A stretch of DNA of 64,000 bases from Methanoculleus sp036677455 (GCF_036677455.1 NZ_JAVBWL010000007.1:1-64000); one strand, 5' to 3'. Counted from the first letter of the stretch, positions 44,213 through 53,269 are shown. Translations and numbers: made by a program. The notes: generated by a model not told the origin, from the letters alone.

Positions 44213-45214
44213 ATGGGCGTCGCTATCCGTGATATTCTGGCAGACTGTAAAGAGACGTTGACATGGGAGAATTTATCCGGCACCGCCGCAGTGGACGCCC
44301 ATAACGCGCTCTATCAGTTTCTCTCGATCATCCGGCAGCCTGACGGCACACCGCTGATGAATGGGGCTGGAAGGGTCACCTCGCACCTCTCCGGCATCCT
44401 CTTTCGGACGGTCAACTTCCTGGAGAAGGGCATAAAACCGGTCTTCGTCTTCGACGGAAAGCCGCCGGAGTTCAAGGAGGAGACGATCCGCGAGCGGCGG
44501 GCGGTTCGTCTCCGGGCCGACGAGGCCTGGAAAGCGGCACTCCGGGAGGGGGATATGGAGGTTGCCTACCGGCAGGCGAGCGCGTCCACCCGTATCGACA
44601 GCCAGATCCTCGAGTCGTCCCACGAACTCCTGGACCTGCTCGGTATCCCCCGGGTACAGGCGCCGAGCGAGGGCGAAGCGCAGGCGGCCCACATGGCGCG
44701 GAAGGGAACGGTCACCTACGCGGTCTCGCAGGACTACGACTCGCTCCTCTTCGGTTCCCCGGTGCTTGTCCGGAACCTCACGATCAGCGGCCGGCGAAAG
44801 ATGCGGGGGCGGACGATCACAGTAAACCCTGAGAGGATCGTCCTCTCCTCCCTCCTCGACTGCCTGGGCGTCACCCGGGAGCAACTCGTCGAGATCGGCA
44901 TCCTGGTGGGCACGGACTTCAACCCGGGCATCCGGGGCGTCGGCGGCAAGACGGCCTTAAAAGTCGTCCGAAACGGGGAGTTCGAGTCGGTGATTGCAGA
45001 GAGAGCACCCGACTTCGACCCCGAACCCATCCGGGACTTCTTCCTCGACCCGCCGGTCACCGACGACTATGCCCTTGAGTGGAGGGCGCCGGACGTCGAC
45101 GGGGTTATCGAGATGCTCTCGGGCCGCTATGACTTCTCCGAGGAACGGGTCAGGGGCGCTCTCGCCAAGGTCTCGGTGAAGGCGACGCAGAAGACACTGG
45201 ATGCCTGGTTCTGA
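44213..45214 (+). CDS. fen: Flap endonuclease 1
   Basis: The 333-residue structure-specific nuclease removes 5' flaps in Okazaki-fragment maturation and repair. The metal-binding acidic residues are in VDAHNALYQFL, VFDGKPPEFK, APSEGEAQAA, SQDYDSLLFG and GTDFNPG. The helix-hairpin-helix segment is GIRGVGGKTAL. The C-terminal PIP box QKTLDAWF binds the PCNA clamp. N-terminal Met-Gly is as expected for the family. Confidence 0.97.
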   Translation: MGVAIRDILADCKETLTWENLSGTAAVDAHNALYQFLSIIRQPDGTPLMNGAGRVTSHLSGILFRTVNFLEKGIKPVFVFDGKPPEFKEETIRERRAVRLRADEAWKAALREGDMEVAYRQASASTRIDSQILESSHELLDLLGIPRVQAPSEGEAQAAHMARKGTVTYAVSQDYDSLLFGSPVLVRNLTISGRRKMRGRTITVNPERIVLSSLLDCLGVTREQLVEIGILVGTDFNPGIRGVGGKTALKVVRNGEFESVIAERAPDFDPEPIRDFFLDPPVTDDYALEWRAPDVDGVIEMLSGRYDFSEERVRGALAKVSVKATQKTLDAWF

Positions 45215-45577
45215 TACTCCCGATGCTCCGCCTCTCCCGGGAAGGTCGCAGAATGGCGGCGAATCCCGGAAAGCGACGCACTCTTTTCCATAATGGCGCA
45301 TCGGGAGACGACGCAACAGTTATATGGCAGAACGACCAAGTAAGCCAATTGACGAAGAAACCCCGGGCCTTCAAGACAGGATGGGGAGTGCAGGGACGAA
45401 AGCGGACACGCACAATCTCTGATTACCGTTCAGTCTCCCAGACTATTATTGACCTTTCGTTCTCCCGGTTCGTCCGGGCTCTTCCCGGGACCAAGTCCCT
45501 TCCGTCTCCCAGCGTCGCCCTGTAACCACGGTGGCTCCTGCCGGACCGCCGTTAAACGATACCAAGAGGTGATTGAT
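45215..45577. other. Intergenic region with probable promoter and leader hairpin of the DUF2193 gene
   Basis: This 363-nt gap contains AGTTATATGGC near 45316-45326 and GACTATTATTGACC near 45441-45454 as possible TATA boxes. A bulged hairpin, GTCCGGG (45472-45478) with CCCGGGAC (45484-45491), would lie in the leader. An excellent ribosome site, GAGGTGAT, precedes the ATG at 45578 by 5-6 nt, which fixes the start. No other gene is seen. Confidence 0.5.
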
Positions 45578-47077
45578 ATGAGAGAACTCTACGAGAAGAT
45601 GATAAACGAGGCCATGGCCGCCCAGCGGGCGGATGTGGATACGGTAAAGGCGAAACGCGGCCAGAAGTTCGTCATCGAGGACACGAAACCCTACGTCGAC
45701 GTGGCGAAGAAGATGACGGCGATCGGGGACCAGAGCCAGGCGGTCATCGACCTCCACAAGGACTCGGTGGTCTCGCATTACGAGACCCTGAAAAGCCTTA
45801 CAACGACCGTCCGCCCCGAAGACGACCCGTTCGTCGAACACTACCAGACACCCGTGGTGCTCGAGATCCTGAAAGATCAGGACGAGGCGTTTGCAAAAAG
45901 CGTCGATACCTTCGTCCAGGCGATCGCGGATGCGGAGAGCCTGATCGGCCTTGAGGCAGTGCGGCACTACGGCGGGTTCTACGGCCCCACCTGCGTCGTC
46001 GACTTTGCACTGATCCCGGGGAGCACGAGCAACGTGGTGAACCAGGTGCTGCAGAAGACCGATATACCGGTCGAGCACAAGCGAGCGATCCTCGCCGCCA
46101 AATCATGGGCCATGAACACCTCCTACGGGTTTGGAGACCACTTCGCCCACGCCCTCGAGGGAGGAGCCACCCCCACCGAGGCGACGGCAAAAGAGATCGC
46201 GACGATGCAGAAGATCTACCGCGACCCGGTCGAAGCCCAGGCGGAGTTGATGGATGCGGCCGGGATGACTTCCTTTGACCAGCGGAAGTACATGAGCGAG
46301 TACCGGCGCCGCATGGAAGGGACGATCAAGGCCGCAATCGACGACGGTGTCCACTACGGCAACATCCTGACCATCCCGGCTTACAGCGTCGGCGACATCG
46401 CGCACCACATCGCGCAGACGACCTTCAACATGTGCAAGGACGATGTCGTCATGGCGACGATCGAAGGGGTCACCGACGTGATGGAGTCGTCGCTCCGGAA
46501 CTCGCTCGACTCTTACAAGAGTTACTGGGACGTCCTCTCGGTCGCGACCGGGTCGTCTGCCGCCGCAACCGAGTATCTCCTCCAGCTCGACGGGTTCAAC
46601 GCACCCATGATCGTCGACCTGCTCACGAAGCGGTTCCACAACTACGTCCAGATCTACCCGTCCCGGGGAGCAGCGTCGGAGCTCCACAACTGCGACTTCA
46701 TGGACATGATCTACCGCGGGTGGAAACTCCTCGACAAGGCAGGGCGGATGCGGAACGGGTCTGGTGAACCGCTGGTTCCCATGGTCGGCAAGTACCCCGT
46801 CGACCTCTCGCCCATCCACAAGAACGAGGTGCTGATGAACCCGCAGTGGTACGTCTACGCGGCCTGTGCGATATCCGTCCGGTTCTCCGCCCTTATGCGG
46901 CTTTCGGATTACCCGTGCCTCCTGACGAGCGAGCCGGTGACCGCGACGATGATGACGAACATCATCGCTCTCGAGAAGGAGACGGCAGCCGCCCCGGTGC
47001 GGGCCTGCAAGAACTGTGCCTCGGCGTGCCTGGTCGACATGCGGCACCAGTACTGCCAGTGGAAAGAGGCGGTCTAA
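45578..47077 (+). CDS. DUF2193 family protein
   Basis: The 499-residue cytosolic protein is assigned to DUF2193, a family I know from methanogenic archaea with no assigned function. It is mostly helical and ends with a cysteine cluster CKNCASACLVDMRHQYC, which could bind zinc or an iron-sulfur cluster. No nucleotide-binding loop is seen. The strong GAGGTGAT ribosome site suggests high expression. The DUF2180 gene follows after 3 nt, so the two are cotranscribed and may work together. Confidence 0.85.
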   Translation: MRELYEKMINEAMAAQRADVDTVKAKRGQKFVIEDTKPYVDVAKKMTAIGDQSQAVIDLHKDSVVSHYETLKSLTTTVRPEDDPFVEHYQTPVVLEILKDQDEAFAKSVDTFVQAIADAESLIGLEAVRHYGGFYGPTCVVDFALIPGSTSNVVNQVLQKTDIPVEHKRAILAAKSWAMNTSYGFGDHFAHALEGGATPTEATAKEIATMQKIYRDPVEAQAELMDAAGMTSFDQRKYMSEYRRRMEGTIKAAIDDGVHYGNILTIPAYSVGDIAHHIAQTTFNMCKDDVVMATIEGVTDVMESSLRNSLDSYKSYWDVLSVATGSSAAATEYLLQLDGFNAPMIVDLLTKRFHNYVQIYPSRGAASELHNCDFMDMIYRGWKLLDKAGRMRNGSGEPLVPMVGKYPVDLSPIHKNEVLMNPQWYVYAACAISVRFSALMRLSDYPCLLTSEPVTATMMTNIIALEKETAAAPVRACKNCASACLVDMRHQYCQWKEAV

Positions 47078-47080
47078 ACC

Positions 47081-47296
47081 ATGAAGTGCTACTACTGCGC
47101 CCTTGAGGGGAAGGAGAGCGAAGCAGTGGCAGTCTGCATCGTCTGCGGGATGGGACTCTGCATGGATCATGCCATCAGAAAGGATATCGATGTCTGGGAG
47201 GGCGGTTACCCGCTCCCCAGCAGGCGCGTGAAGGCTCCACTGCCGAGGATCCTCTGTCCCGAGTGCTATGCTGCCCTGTATGGAAAGGAGAAGTAA
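47081..47296 (+). CDS. DUF2180 family zinc-finger-like protein
   Basis: The 71-residue protein has cysteine pairs C3-x2-C6, C19-x2-C22 and C59-x2-C62 plus C27 and H30, enough for two B-box-like zinc sites. It belongs to DUF2180, small proteins of methanogens without known function. It starts 3 nt after the DUF2193 stop. A zinc-structured adaptor or RNA/protein-binding role is inference. Confidence 0.85.
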   Translation: MKCYYCALEGKESEAVAVCIVCGMGLCMDHAIRKDIDVWEGGYPLPSRRVKAPLPRILCPECYAALYGKEK

Positions 47297-47307
47297 AGCA
47301 CACGCCC

Positions 47308-47325
47308 CCGACCTTTTTTGGTCGG
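47308..47325 (+). terminator. Hairpin with T6 loop after DUF2180
   Basis: CCGACC (47308-47313), a loop of six T, and GGTCGG (47320-47325) form a perfect 6-bp stem, 12 nt after the DUF2180 stop and 34 nt before the aquaporin start. It may end the DUF2193-DUF2180 transcript or act in the aquaporin leader. Confidence 0.5.
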
Positions 47326-47359
47326 CTTCTCGTAAAATCTATGCCAATCTGGTGTAATC

Positions 47360-48103
47360 ATGACCACATCCCTTGGAAAACGCTGCATTGCCGAAGCTAT
47401 CGGGACATTCATCCTGGTCTTCTTCGGAACCGGTGCCGCAGTAGTCACGCTGATGCTCGCCGCGGGGACCACCCCGGCGACCCCCTTTAACATAGGGATC
47501 GGGGCGCTTGGGGGCCTCGGCGACTGGCTCGCCATAGGACTTGCCTTCGGCATAGCCATCGCCGGGTCCATCTATGCTTTCGGGAGGGTATCAGGCTGTC
47601 ACATCAACCCGGCGGTCACGATAGCCCTCTTTGCAACCCGGCGGTTCTCCGGGCGCGACACGGTTGCCTACATCGTCGTGCAACTCATCGGCGCTGCGGC
47701 CGCAAGCCTGCTCTTAGCCTGGGTCATCGGCCCGGACGCCGTCACCATCGGGGGCCTCGGGTCAACAGCACCCTTCCCCGGCATCGGCTACCTGCAGGCG
47801 ATCGTCATCGAGCTCATCGGGACGTTCCTCCTGATGCTCGTCATCATGGGCGTCGCTGTCGACGAACGGGCCACGCCGGGCTTTGCCGGGCTTATGGTGG
47901 GCCTCGCGGTCGCGGGCATCATCACGACGACCGGGAACCTGACCGGCGCGTCGTTGAACCCTGCCCGTACATTCGGGCCCTACCTCGGTGACTGGCTGCT
48001 TGCCGGCCAGAACCTCTGGGAGTTCTTCCCCATCTACATCATCGGACCCATCGTCGGTGCGCTGCTCGCTGCGTTCCTCTACGACTACCTCTGTAGCGAC
48101 TGA
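47360..48103 (+). CDS. aqpM: Aquaporin / glycerol facilitator (MIP family)
   Basis: The 247-residue channel has six membrane helices and both half-helix motifs, GCHINPAVTIAL and GASLNPARTFGP. The second motif carries the selectivity-filter Arg. It resembles archaeal AqpM, which conducts water and poorly glycerol. The last helix ends in a short cytosolic tail YDYLCSD. A T8 run 16 nt downstream should terminate the transcript. Confidence 0.95.
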   Translation: MTTSLGKRCIAEAIGTFILVFFGTGAAVVTLMLAAGTTPATPFNIGIGALGGLGDWLAIGLAFGIAIAGSIYAFGRVSGCHINPAVTIALFATRRFSGRDTVAYIVVQLIGAAAASLLLAWVIGPDAVTIGGLGSTAPFPGIGYLQAIVIELIGTFLLMLVIMGVAVDERATPGFAGLMVGLAVAGIITTTGNLTGASLNPARTFGPYLGDWLLAGQNLWEFFPIYIIGPIVGALLAAFLYDYLCSD

Positions 48104-48118
48104 TGAACCTCCCCTACC

Positions 48119-48126
48119 TTTTTTTT
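48119..48126 (+). terminator. T8 terminator of aquaporin gene
   Basis: Eight consecutive T follow the aquaporin stop codon by about 15 nt, at the junction with the convergent TPP-enzyme gene. Confidence 0.6.
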
Positions 48127-48128
48127 CC

Positions 48129-49748
48129 TCACGCAAAGCGCTTTGGGTCGGTCTCGATATCGACCAGAACGGGTTTCTCCATCGCCAGTGCACGGAGGAC
48201 GGCGTCCCGGAGGTCTCCTGGCCGGGTCACCCGTATCCCGGCGCCGCCGCAGGCCTCCGCGTACGCCGCAAAGTCGGGGTTCGTGAGGTCGGTCCCGAAG
48301 GGCGGGTATTTCGCCTCCCGCTGCTCTTCGCGGATCATGGCGAGGTCGTGATTGTTCAAGACAAGGACCGTGATGGGGAGATCGTATTTGACCGCCGTGG
48401 TGAAGTCGGCCATGACCATGGCAAACCCGCCGTCCCCGGTGATGCAGACGACGCTCTTCTCCGGATAGGCCAGTTTTGCCGCAATCGCCCCGGGCAGCCC
48501 GAACCCCATCGTCCCGAGGTAGCCCGACATCGCGAACCGCTGCCGCTTCATCCGGAAGTTCCGCCCGAACCACCACTGGTTCTCCCCGACATCAAGCGAT
48601 ATGACCGCGTCCTCCGGCAAGGTCTCTGAGAGGACCTTCATGATGAACGGAGGACGGAGCGGGACGGCCTCCGGGTCGGCCTCCCGGTCGAGCCGGTCGC
48701 GCCATTCCTGCTTCTTCTCCGCGAGCCACTGCCGGGTCCCGGGGTCATCCCGCGGCCGGACCCGTTCACGGATCCGGGGTATGGCAATGGCACAATCGCC
48801 CCAGACCCCGACCGCAAGCGGGTGCTTCCCGAGCTGAAGCGGGTCGATATCGATATGGACGGCCCGCTTACTCCCGGGGATCCCGGTGAGGTCGGAAAAA
48901 CTTGCGCCGCAGGCGATCACCAGGTCCGATTTCAGGACGAGGGTCAGGGCATGCGGCGTCCCAAGCTGCCCGTGAAGCCCGGCAACCCACTCGTTATCGT
49001 CGGGAAGGATGCCCTTTGCCCGGAAGGTGGTGACGATCGGCGCCTGGATCGTCTCCGCGAGGTCGAGGACCGGACCGGCCGCACGCATGGCCCCGAACCC
49101 CGCGAGGATGACCGGTCGTGCGGCGCCGTCGATCGCCTCCGCCGCGGCCGCGACGGCTCCGTCGGTCGGCGCAACCCCGACCTCCGGGAGGCAGGTCTCA
49201 CGCTCGCAGTAAGTTGCATCAAGCGGTTCTCTCTGGACATCGTTCGGGAGCGAGAGCTGGGCGACGCCGCGGGCGACGACGGCGTAGCGCAGCGCCCGGG
49301 TGAGGAGTTTGATCGCCGTCGTCGGGTCGGCGACGGTGTTGTTGAAGACCGTGATGGGCCGGAAGAAGGCGTCCTGGTCGATCTCCTGGATGCCGCCGGG
49401 TCCGGCATACTGCGTCTGGACCTGGCCATTCAGCGAGAGGACACTCGCATGATCCTCCTTTGCGTCGTACAGGCCGGTGGCGAGGTTCGTCGCTCCCGGC
49501 CCGGCGATGGTCAGGCAGACCGCTATCTTTCCCGTGAATTTGTTGTAGGCAGACGCGGCGAAGGCCGCCGTCTGCTCGTGCCGGACGACGATATACCGGG
49601 CATTCGGGTTTCTCCTGACCGCGTCCACGAGCGGGAGCGCCGACGATCCGGGCATACCGAAGTAGAGGGTGACCCCCCATGCTTCTAACTCTGCTACCAT
49701 CACGTCGGCCACCGTCGCTATAGCCCCTTCAAAGGTCGTCTTCTTCAT
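48129..49748 (-). CDS. Thiamine-diphosphate enzyme, pyruvate oxidase/acetolactate synthase-like
   Basis: The 539-residue protein has the three-domain fold of the POX/AHAS family. The N-terminal PYR domain carries the activating Glu in VRHEQTAAFAASAYNKFTGK. A central domain follows, then the PP domain with the diphosphate/Mg motif from GDGGFAMVMADF to NN. The N-terminal half is closer to pyruvate oxidases than to true acetolactate synthase large subunits, and no small regulatory subunit is adjacent. The exact reaction (oxidation or decarboxylation of a 2-oxoacid) is not determined. A rubredoxin gene overlaps its start by 20 nt, suggesting an electron-transfer partner. Confidence 0.85.
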   Translation of the reverse strand: MKKTTFEGAIATVADVMVAELEAWGVTLYFGMPGSSALPLVDAVRRNPNARYIVVRHEQTAAFAASAYNKFTGKIAVCLTIAGPGATNLATGLYDAKEDHASVLSLNGQVQTQYAGPGGIQEIDQDAFFRPITVFNNTVADPTTAIKLLTRALRYAVVARGVAQLSLPNDVQREPLDATYCERETCLPEVGVAPTDGAVAAAAEAIDGAARPVILAGFGAMRAAGPVLDLAETIQAPIVTTFRAKGILPDDNEWVAGLHGQLGTPHALTLVLKSDLVIACGASFSDLTGIPGSKRAVHIDIDPLQLGKHPLAVGVWGDCAIAIPRIRERVRPRDDPGTRQWLAEKKQEWRDRLDREADPEAVPLRPPFIMKVLSETLPEDAVISLDVGENQWWFGRNFRMKRQRFAMSGYLGTMGFGLPGAIAAKLAYPEKSVVCITGDGGFAMVMADFTTAVKYDLPITVLVLNNHDLAMIREEQREAKYPPFGTDLTNPDFAAYAEACGGAGIRVTRPGDLRDAVLRALAMEKPVLVDIETDPKRFA

Positions 49749-49929
49749 CTGTCTTCACCTCATCCTCTTCATCAACCCGCACAAACGCTCCCTTTCCCAC
49801 GGTGCATTCGGGACACCGCCAGTCGTCGGGGAGGTCCTCAAACGGCGTCCCCGGCGGAATACCGGTGGCCGGGTCTCCCGTCTCCTCGTTGTACTCGTAA
49901 TCGCAGACGCTGCATACCCATCGCGCCAT
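49729..49929 (-). CDS. Rubredoxin
   Basis: The 66-residue protein has the Fe(Cys)4 site as CSVCDYEYNEETGDP and CPECTVGK, with DLPDDWRCP typical of rubredoxins. An acidic C-terminal tail (VDEEDEVKTDEEDDL) is longer than usual. ATG 49929 gives MARWVCSVC. It overlaps the TPP-enzyme gene by 20 nt on the same strand, and the F420H2 oxidase FprA, a known rubredoxin relative in oxygen defence, is encoded 1 kb away. Confidence 0.95.
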   Translation of the reverse strand: MARWVCSVCDYEYNEETGDPATGIPPGTPFEDLPDDWRCPECTVGKGAFVRVDEEDEVKTDEEDDL

Positions 49930-50068
49930 ACCGCTCACGTCCCGGAGATGACTCGCGAGCCGTACCCTACCTCGAGACATATAAATATGCCCCCGAACCC
50001 CGGCACCTGGTTCGGGCCGCACCCACCAACAGGCAGTAATAGTCTGTAAGGATCAGGTATCGGTGATC

Positions 50069-50779
50069 ATGGAGATCAACGAGACCCACCCGTTTGACCT
50101 TGCCCCGGCGGAGGCCGTTCGCCTCCAGGAGACGCTCCGGACGAAGATCAGCCTCTCCGGCGACATAGGTGAGGTCACTCTCCTCGCCGGCGCCGACGCC
50201 TCCTACGCGAGAGGCTCAAACGAGATCCATGCGGTCGCCGTTGCTCTCCGGTATCCCGGCCTCGCCGTCGTCGAGCGTGTCTCTGCCTCTATCGAGACGT
50301 CGTTTCCCTACATACCGGGACTTCTCACCTTCCGGGAAGGTCCCGCCCTCCTTGAGGCGTTCCGGAGACTGCGGTCCGAGCCGGACGTCATCCTCTTCGA
50401 CGGACAGGGGATCGCCCATCCCCGCGGCCTCGGCATCGCAAGCCATATGGGCATCCTGCTCGACCGGCCCACCATCGGGGTTGCAAAGAGCCTCCTCGTC
50501 GGCACGGTGACGGAGCCCGGTCCGGGAAGGGGCTCGATGAGCCCGATGCTCCGGGACGGCGAGACGATCGGGATGGCAGTCCGGACGAAAGAGAGGACGA
50601 AACCGGTCTACGTCTCGGTGGGCCACCGGATCGATCTTCCCTCCGCGGTCGATCTCGTCCTCGCGACCGCCCGGGGCTACCGGCTCCCGGAGCCGACCCG
50701 GCAGGCCCATCTCTATGCCAATGAGGTCCGGAGGGAGGTGGACCGGGGTGAGAGGCAGACCGGTCTCCCCACCGGGTAA
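50069..50779 (+). CDS. nfi: Endonuclease V (deoxyinosine 3' endonuclease)
   Basis: This enzyme of about 236 residues cuts the second phosphodiester bond 3' to deoxyinosine. The catalytic Asp is in LLAGADASY, the wedge motif in FPYIPGLLTFREGP, and the second metal ligand in DGQGIAHPRGLGIASHMG. GVAKSLLVG and RIPEPTRxAHxY-like LPEPTRQAHLYAN complete the family pattern. The start is ATG 50069 or GTG 50063. The C-terminus overlaps the upstream non-coding region of fprA. Confidence 0.93.
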   Translation: MEINETHPFDLAPAEAVRLQETLRTKISLSGDIGEVTLLAGADASYARGSNEIHAVAVALRYPGLAVVERVSASIETSFPYIPGLLTFREGPALLEAFRRLRSEPDVILFDGQGIAHPRGLGIASHMGILLDRPTIGVAKSLLVGTVTEPGPGRGSMSPMLRDGETIGMAVRTKERTKPVYVSVGHRIDLPSAVDLVLATARGYRLPEPTRQAHLYANEVRREVDRGERQTGLPTG

Positions 50780-50937
50780 TGGGGGCGAAACTGTTATCTG
50801 CGTTCGGGCTGAATAAGCGTTCACCGACCGGCATGGTAGAAACCGCGACCGGTTGCAGCCTATGGAGTGTGAATTATGTCAGGAATTTACTCACATACAC
50901 TGTATTACCGCCGGAATGCACCCTGGGGGGGCAGCGC

Positions 50938-52128
50938 ATGACCCCGCGTGAGATTGTGCCGGGCGTCTTCTCCGTCGGGGCCATCGACTGGGATCTCCGG
51001 CTCTTTGATGAGTTGATCCCGACCCCCGACGGCACCTCCTACAACAGCTACCTCATCCGGGGCAGCGAGAAGACAGCGTTGATCGATACCGTCAACCCGC
51101 CGAAGTTTTCGGACCTCACGAGAAACCTGGACCGGCTCGGGGTCGAGAAGATCGACTACATCATCGCCAACCACGCCGAGCAGGACCATTCGGGCTCGAT
51201 ACCGGCGATGCTCGACCGGTTCCCCGGCGCGAAAGTGGTGACGAACGCAAAGTGCCGGGATTTCCTGGTTGACCTCCTCCATATCTCCGCCGACCAGGCC
51301 ATCGTCATCGGGGACGGGGATACGCTCACCCTCGGGGACCGGACGCTTGAGTTCATCCTCGCCCCCTGGGTCCACTGGCCGGAGACGATGCTGACCTACC
51401 TCCAGGAGGACCGGATCCTCTTCTCCTGCGACTTCTTCGGTTCGCACTACGCGACGAGTTCTCTCTATGTCCCCGACGAGGCGGTGATCTACGAGTCCGC
51501 GAAGCGTTACTACGCCGAGATCATGATGCCCTTCAGGTCGAGCATCAAGGCGCACCTCGCGAAACTGGAGCCCCGCGAGATCGCCGTGATCGCCCCGAGC
51601 CACGGCCCGGTCTACGACAGGCCGGCGTTCATCATGGACGCCTACCGGGACTGGGTGGGTGACGACGTCAAGAACGTGGTGATCCTTCCGTATGTCTCCA
51701 TGCACGGGAGCACCCAGGCGATGGTCGACCACTTCGTCGGCGCCCTGATGGAGCGGGGTGTCCAGGTCCAGCCGTTCAACCTCCCGAAGACCGATATCGG
51801 CGAACTTGCAAAAGGCATCGTGGACGCCGCGACGATCGTTATCGGGACTCCGACGCTCATCTTCGGCCCCCACCCGCAGGCGGTCTACGCTGCCTATCTC
51901 GCAAACCTTCTCCGCCCGAAGACCCGGTATGTCTCGGTGATCGGGTCCTACGGCTGGGGCGGGAAGACCGTCGATACCCTGGCGGGCATGCTCGGCCGGC
52001 TCAAGGTCGAGGTTATCGACCCGGTCTATATCAAGGGCTACCCAAAGGAGGAGGACTTCGCGGCACTCGATCGGCTCGCCGACGATATCCTGAAGAAGCA
52101 CCAGGAAGCGGGGATCATCCCGTCATAG
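50938..52128 (+). CDS. fprA: F420H2 oxidase / flavodiiron protein
   Basis: The 396-residue protein is a flavodiiron oxidase that reduces oxygen to water using F420H2 in methanogens. The metallo-beta-lactamase-like diiron domain has NHAEQDHSG and the later iron ligands in CDFFGSH and PSHGPVYD. The flavodoxin domain has the FMN loop SMHGSTQAM and GTPTLIFGPHPQ. ATG 50938 is chosen because a G-rich ribosome site precedes it and family members start at TPREIVPGVF. A T6 terminator is at 52165-52170. Confidence 0.95.
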   Translation: MTPREIVPGVFSVGAIDWDLRLFDELIPTPDGTSYNSYLIRGSEKTALIDTVNPPKFSDLTRNLDRLGVEKIDYIIANHAEQDHSGSIPAMLDRFPGAKVVTNAKCRDFLVDLLHISADQAIVIGDGDTLTLGDRTLEFILAPWVHWPETMLTYLQEDRILFSCDFFGSHYATSSLYVPDEAVIYESAKRYYAEIMMPFRSSIKAHLAKLEPREIAVIAPSHGPVYDRPAFIMDAYRDWVGDDVKNVVILPYVSMHGSTQAMVDHFVGALMERGVQVQPFNLPKTDIGELAKGIVDAATIVIGTPTLIFGPHPQAVYAAYLANLLRPKTRYVSVIGSYGWGGKTVDTLAGMLGRLKVEVIDPVYIKGYPKEEDFAALDRLADDILKKHQEAGIIPS

Positions 52129-52164
52129 GCACCTGTATAAGGGATGAACTCCGGCTGGCCTCCC

Positions 52165-52170
52165 TTTTTT
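52165..52170 (+). terminator. T6 terminator of fprA
   Basis: A T6 tract about 37 nt after the fprA stop separates it from the next gene. Confidence 0.45.
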
Positions 52171-52243
52171 CCCTGCCCCAAAACCCTTCATCCGGCACCA
52201 AAATCTTAACTGTGAGATACCGACCAATCTATTGAGCTGACCT

Positions 52244-53269
52244 ATGTTCCCGTCCGATTTCAAGAGAGTCATCGCAGAGTCGCCCTACGTCTTCATCATC
52301 GGCGTAGCGGGAGACAGCGGAAGCGGCAAGACGACCTTCACCCGGGCCATCCGGGAGATCTTTGGAGAGGAACTCGTCTCCACGATCACCATCGACGACT
52401 ACCACCGCTACGACCGCCAGGAGCGCAAGGCTCTCGGGATCACCCCGCTTGTCCCCGAGGCGAACCGGTTCGACCTGCTCGAAGAGCATCTTGTCGCCCT
52501 CAAAGCAGGGAAGACGATCGAAAAACCGGTCTACAATCACGACAACGGGCAGTTCGATCCCCCGGTGCCCTTCAGCCCCACGAAGATCCTGATCCTCGAG
52601 GGGCTGCACCCCTTCGTCACGGGGACACTGCGTGACCTGATCGACTTCAAACTCTATGTGGACCCGGACCCCGGGGTCAAACGCGCCTGGAAGATCAAGC
52701 GCGACGTAGAGAAGCGGGGATACGCCCCTGATGCGGTCATCAAGGAGATGGAGGAGCGCAAACCCGACTACGAGCAGTATGTCGCGCCGCAATGCCTCTT
52801 TGCGGATGCGGTCATCCGGATCGCCTTCTCGAAGTACGGCAGGGAGGTGAGCGAGGAGCGGAACGTCTACCGCGTCACCCTCTGCCAGAGCAGGCTTGAG
52901 AAGAGCATCGGCGACGTCGACCTCTCGATCGACCTCTTCGGGCTCCTCTCGCTCTCAGAGCGTGACTTCATGGTCGAGTTCACCACCGAGGACGTCGGGG
53001 GAGAGGCGATGGGGGCGCTCACGTTCGACGGTGAGTTGAACGACACCGTTGCACGAAAACTGGAGCGGAACATCGAGATCCAGACGCAGGTGGAGCCCAT
53101 CGATCTCAGTCAGGGCGGCGACTACCTGACGGCCGGGGATATGGCCCAGCTCATCCTCGCCTGGCGAATCATCAACCGGCGGATCTTCATCGAGAGCGCT
53201 CCGGGGACGGATGGCGGGAGACGGGAGATGCCGGACAGGAGCGGCGGCTGTGGATGCGGCCGGCGATGA
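52244..53269 (+). CDS. prk: Phosphoribulokinase
   Basis: The 341-residue kinase phosphorylates ribulose-5-phosphate. The P-loop is GVAGDSGSGKTTF, followed by TITIDDYHRYDR, PVYNHDNGQFD and LILEGLHPFV, the substrate-binding signatures of the family. In Methanomicrobiales PRK works with type III RubisCO in the reductive hexulose-phosphate pathway; RubisCO is not in this window. The C-terminus has an unusual short tail GGCGCGRR with two Cys. A TATA-like AAAATCTTAAC lies about 40 nt upstream. Confidence 0.93.
   Translation: MFPSDFKRVIAESPYVFIIGVAGDSGSGKTTFTRAIREIFGEELVSTITIDDYHRYDRQERKALGITPLVPEANRFDLLEEHLVALKAGKTIEKPVYNHDNGQFDPPVPFSPTKILILEGLHPFVTGTLRDLIDFKLYVDPDPGVKRAWKIKRDVEKRGYAPDAVIKEMEERKPDYEQYVAPQCLFADAVIRIAFSKYGREVSEERNVYRVTLCQSRLEKSIGDVDLSIDLFGLLSLSERDFMVEFTTEDVGGEAMGALTFDGELNDTVARKLERNIEIQTQVEPIDLSQGGDYLTAGDMAQLILAWRIINRRIFIESAPGTDGGRREMPDRSGGCGCGRR

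Noticed and set aside
48129..49748. Assignment as biosynthetic acetolactate synthase (ilvB)
   Set aside because: No ilvN is adjacent and the N-terminal half resembles pyruvate oxidases more; left as family-level call.
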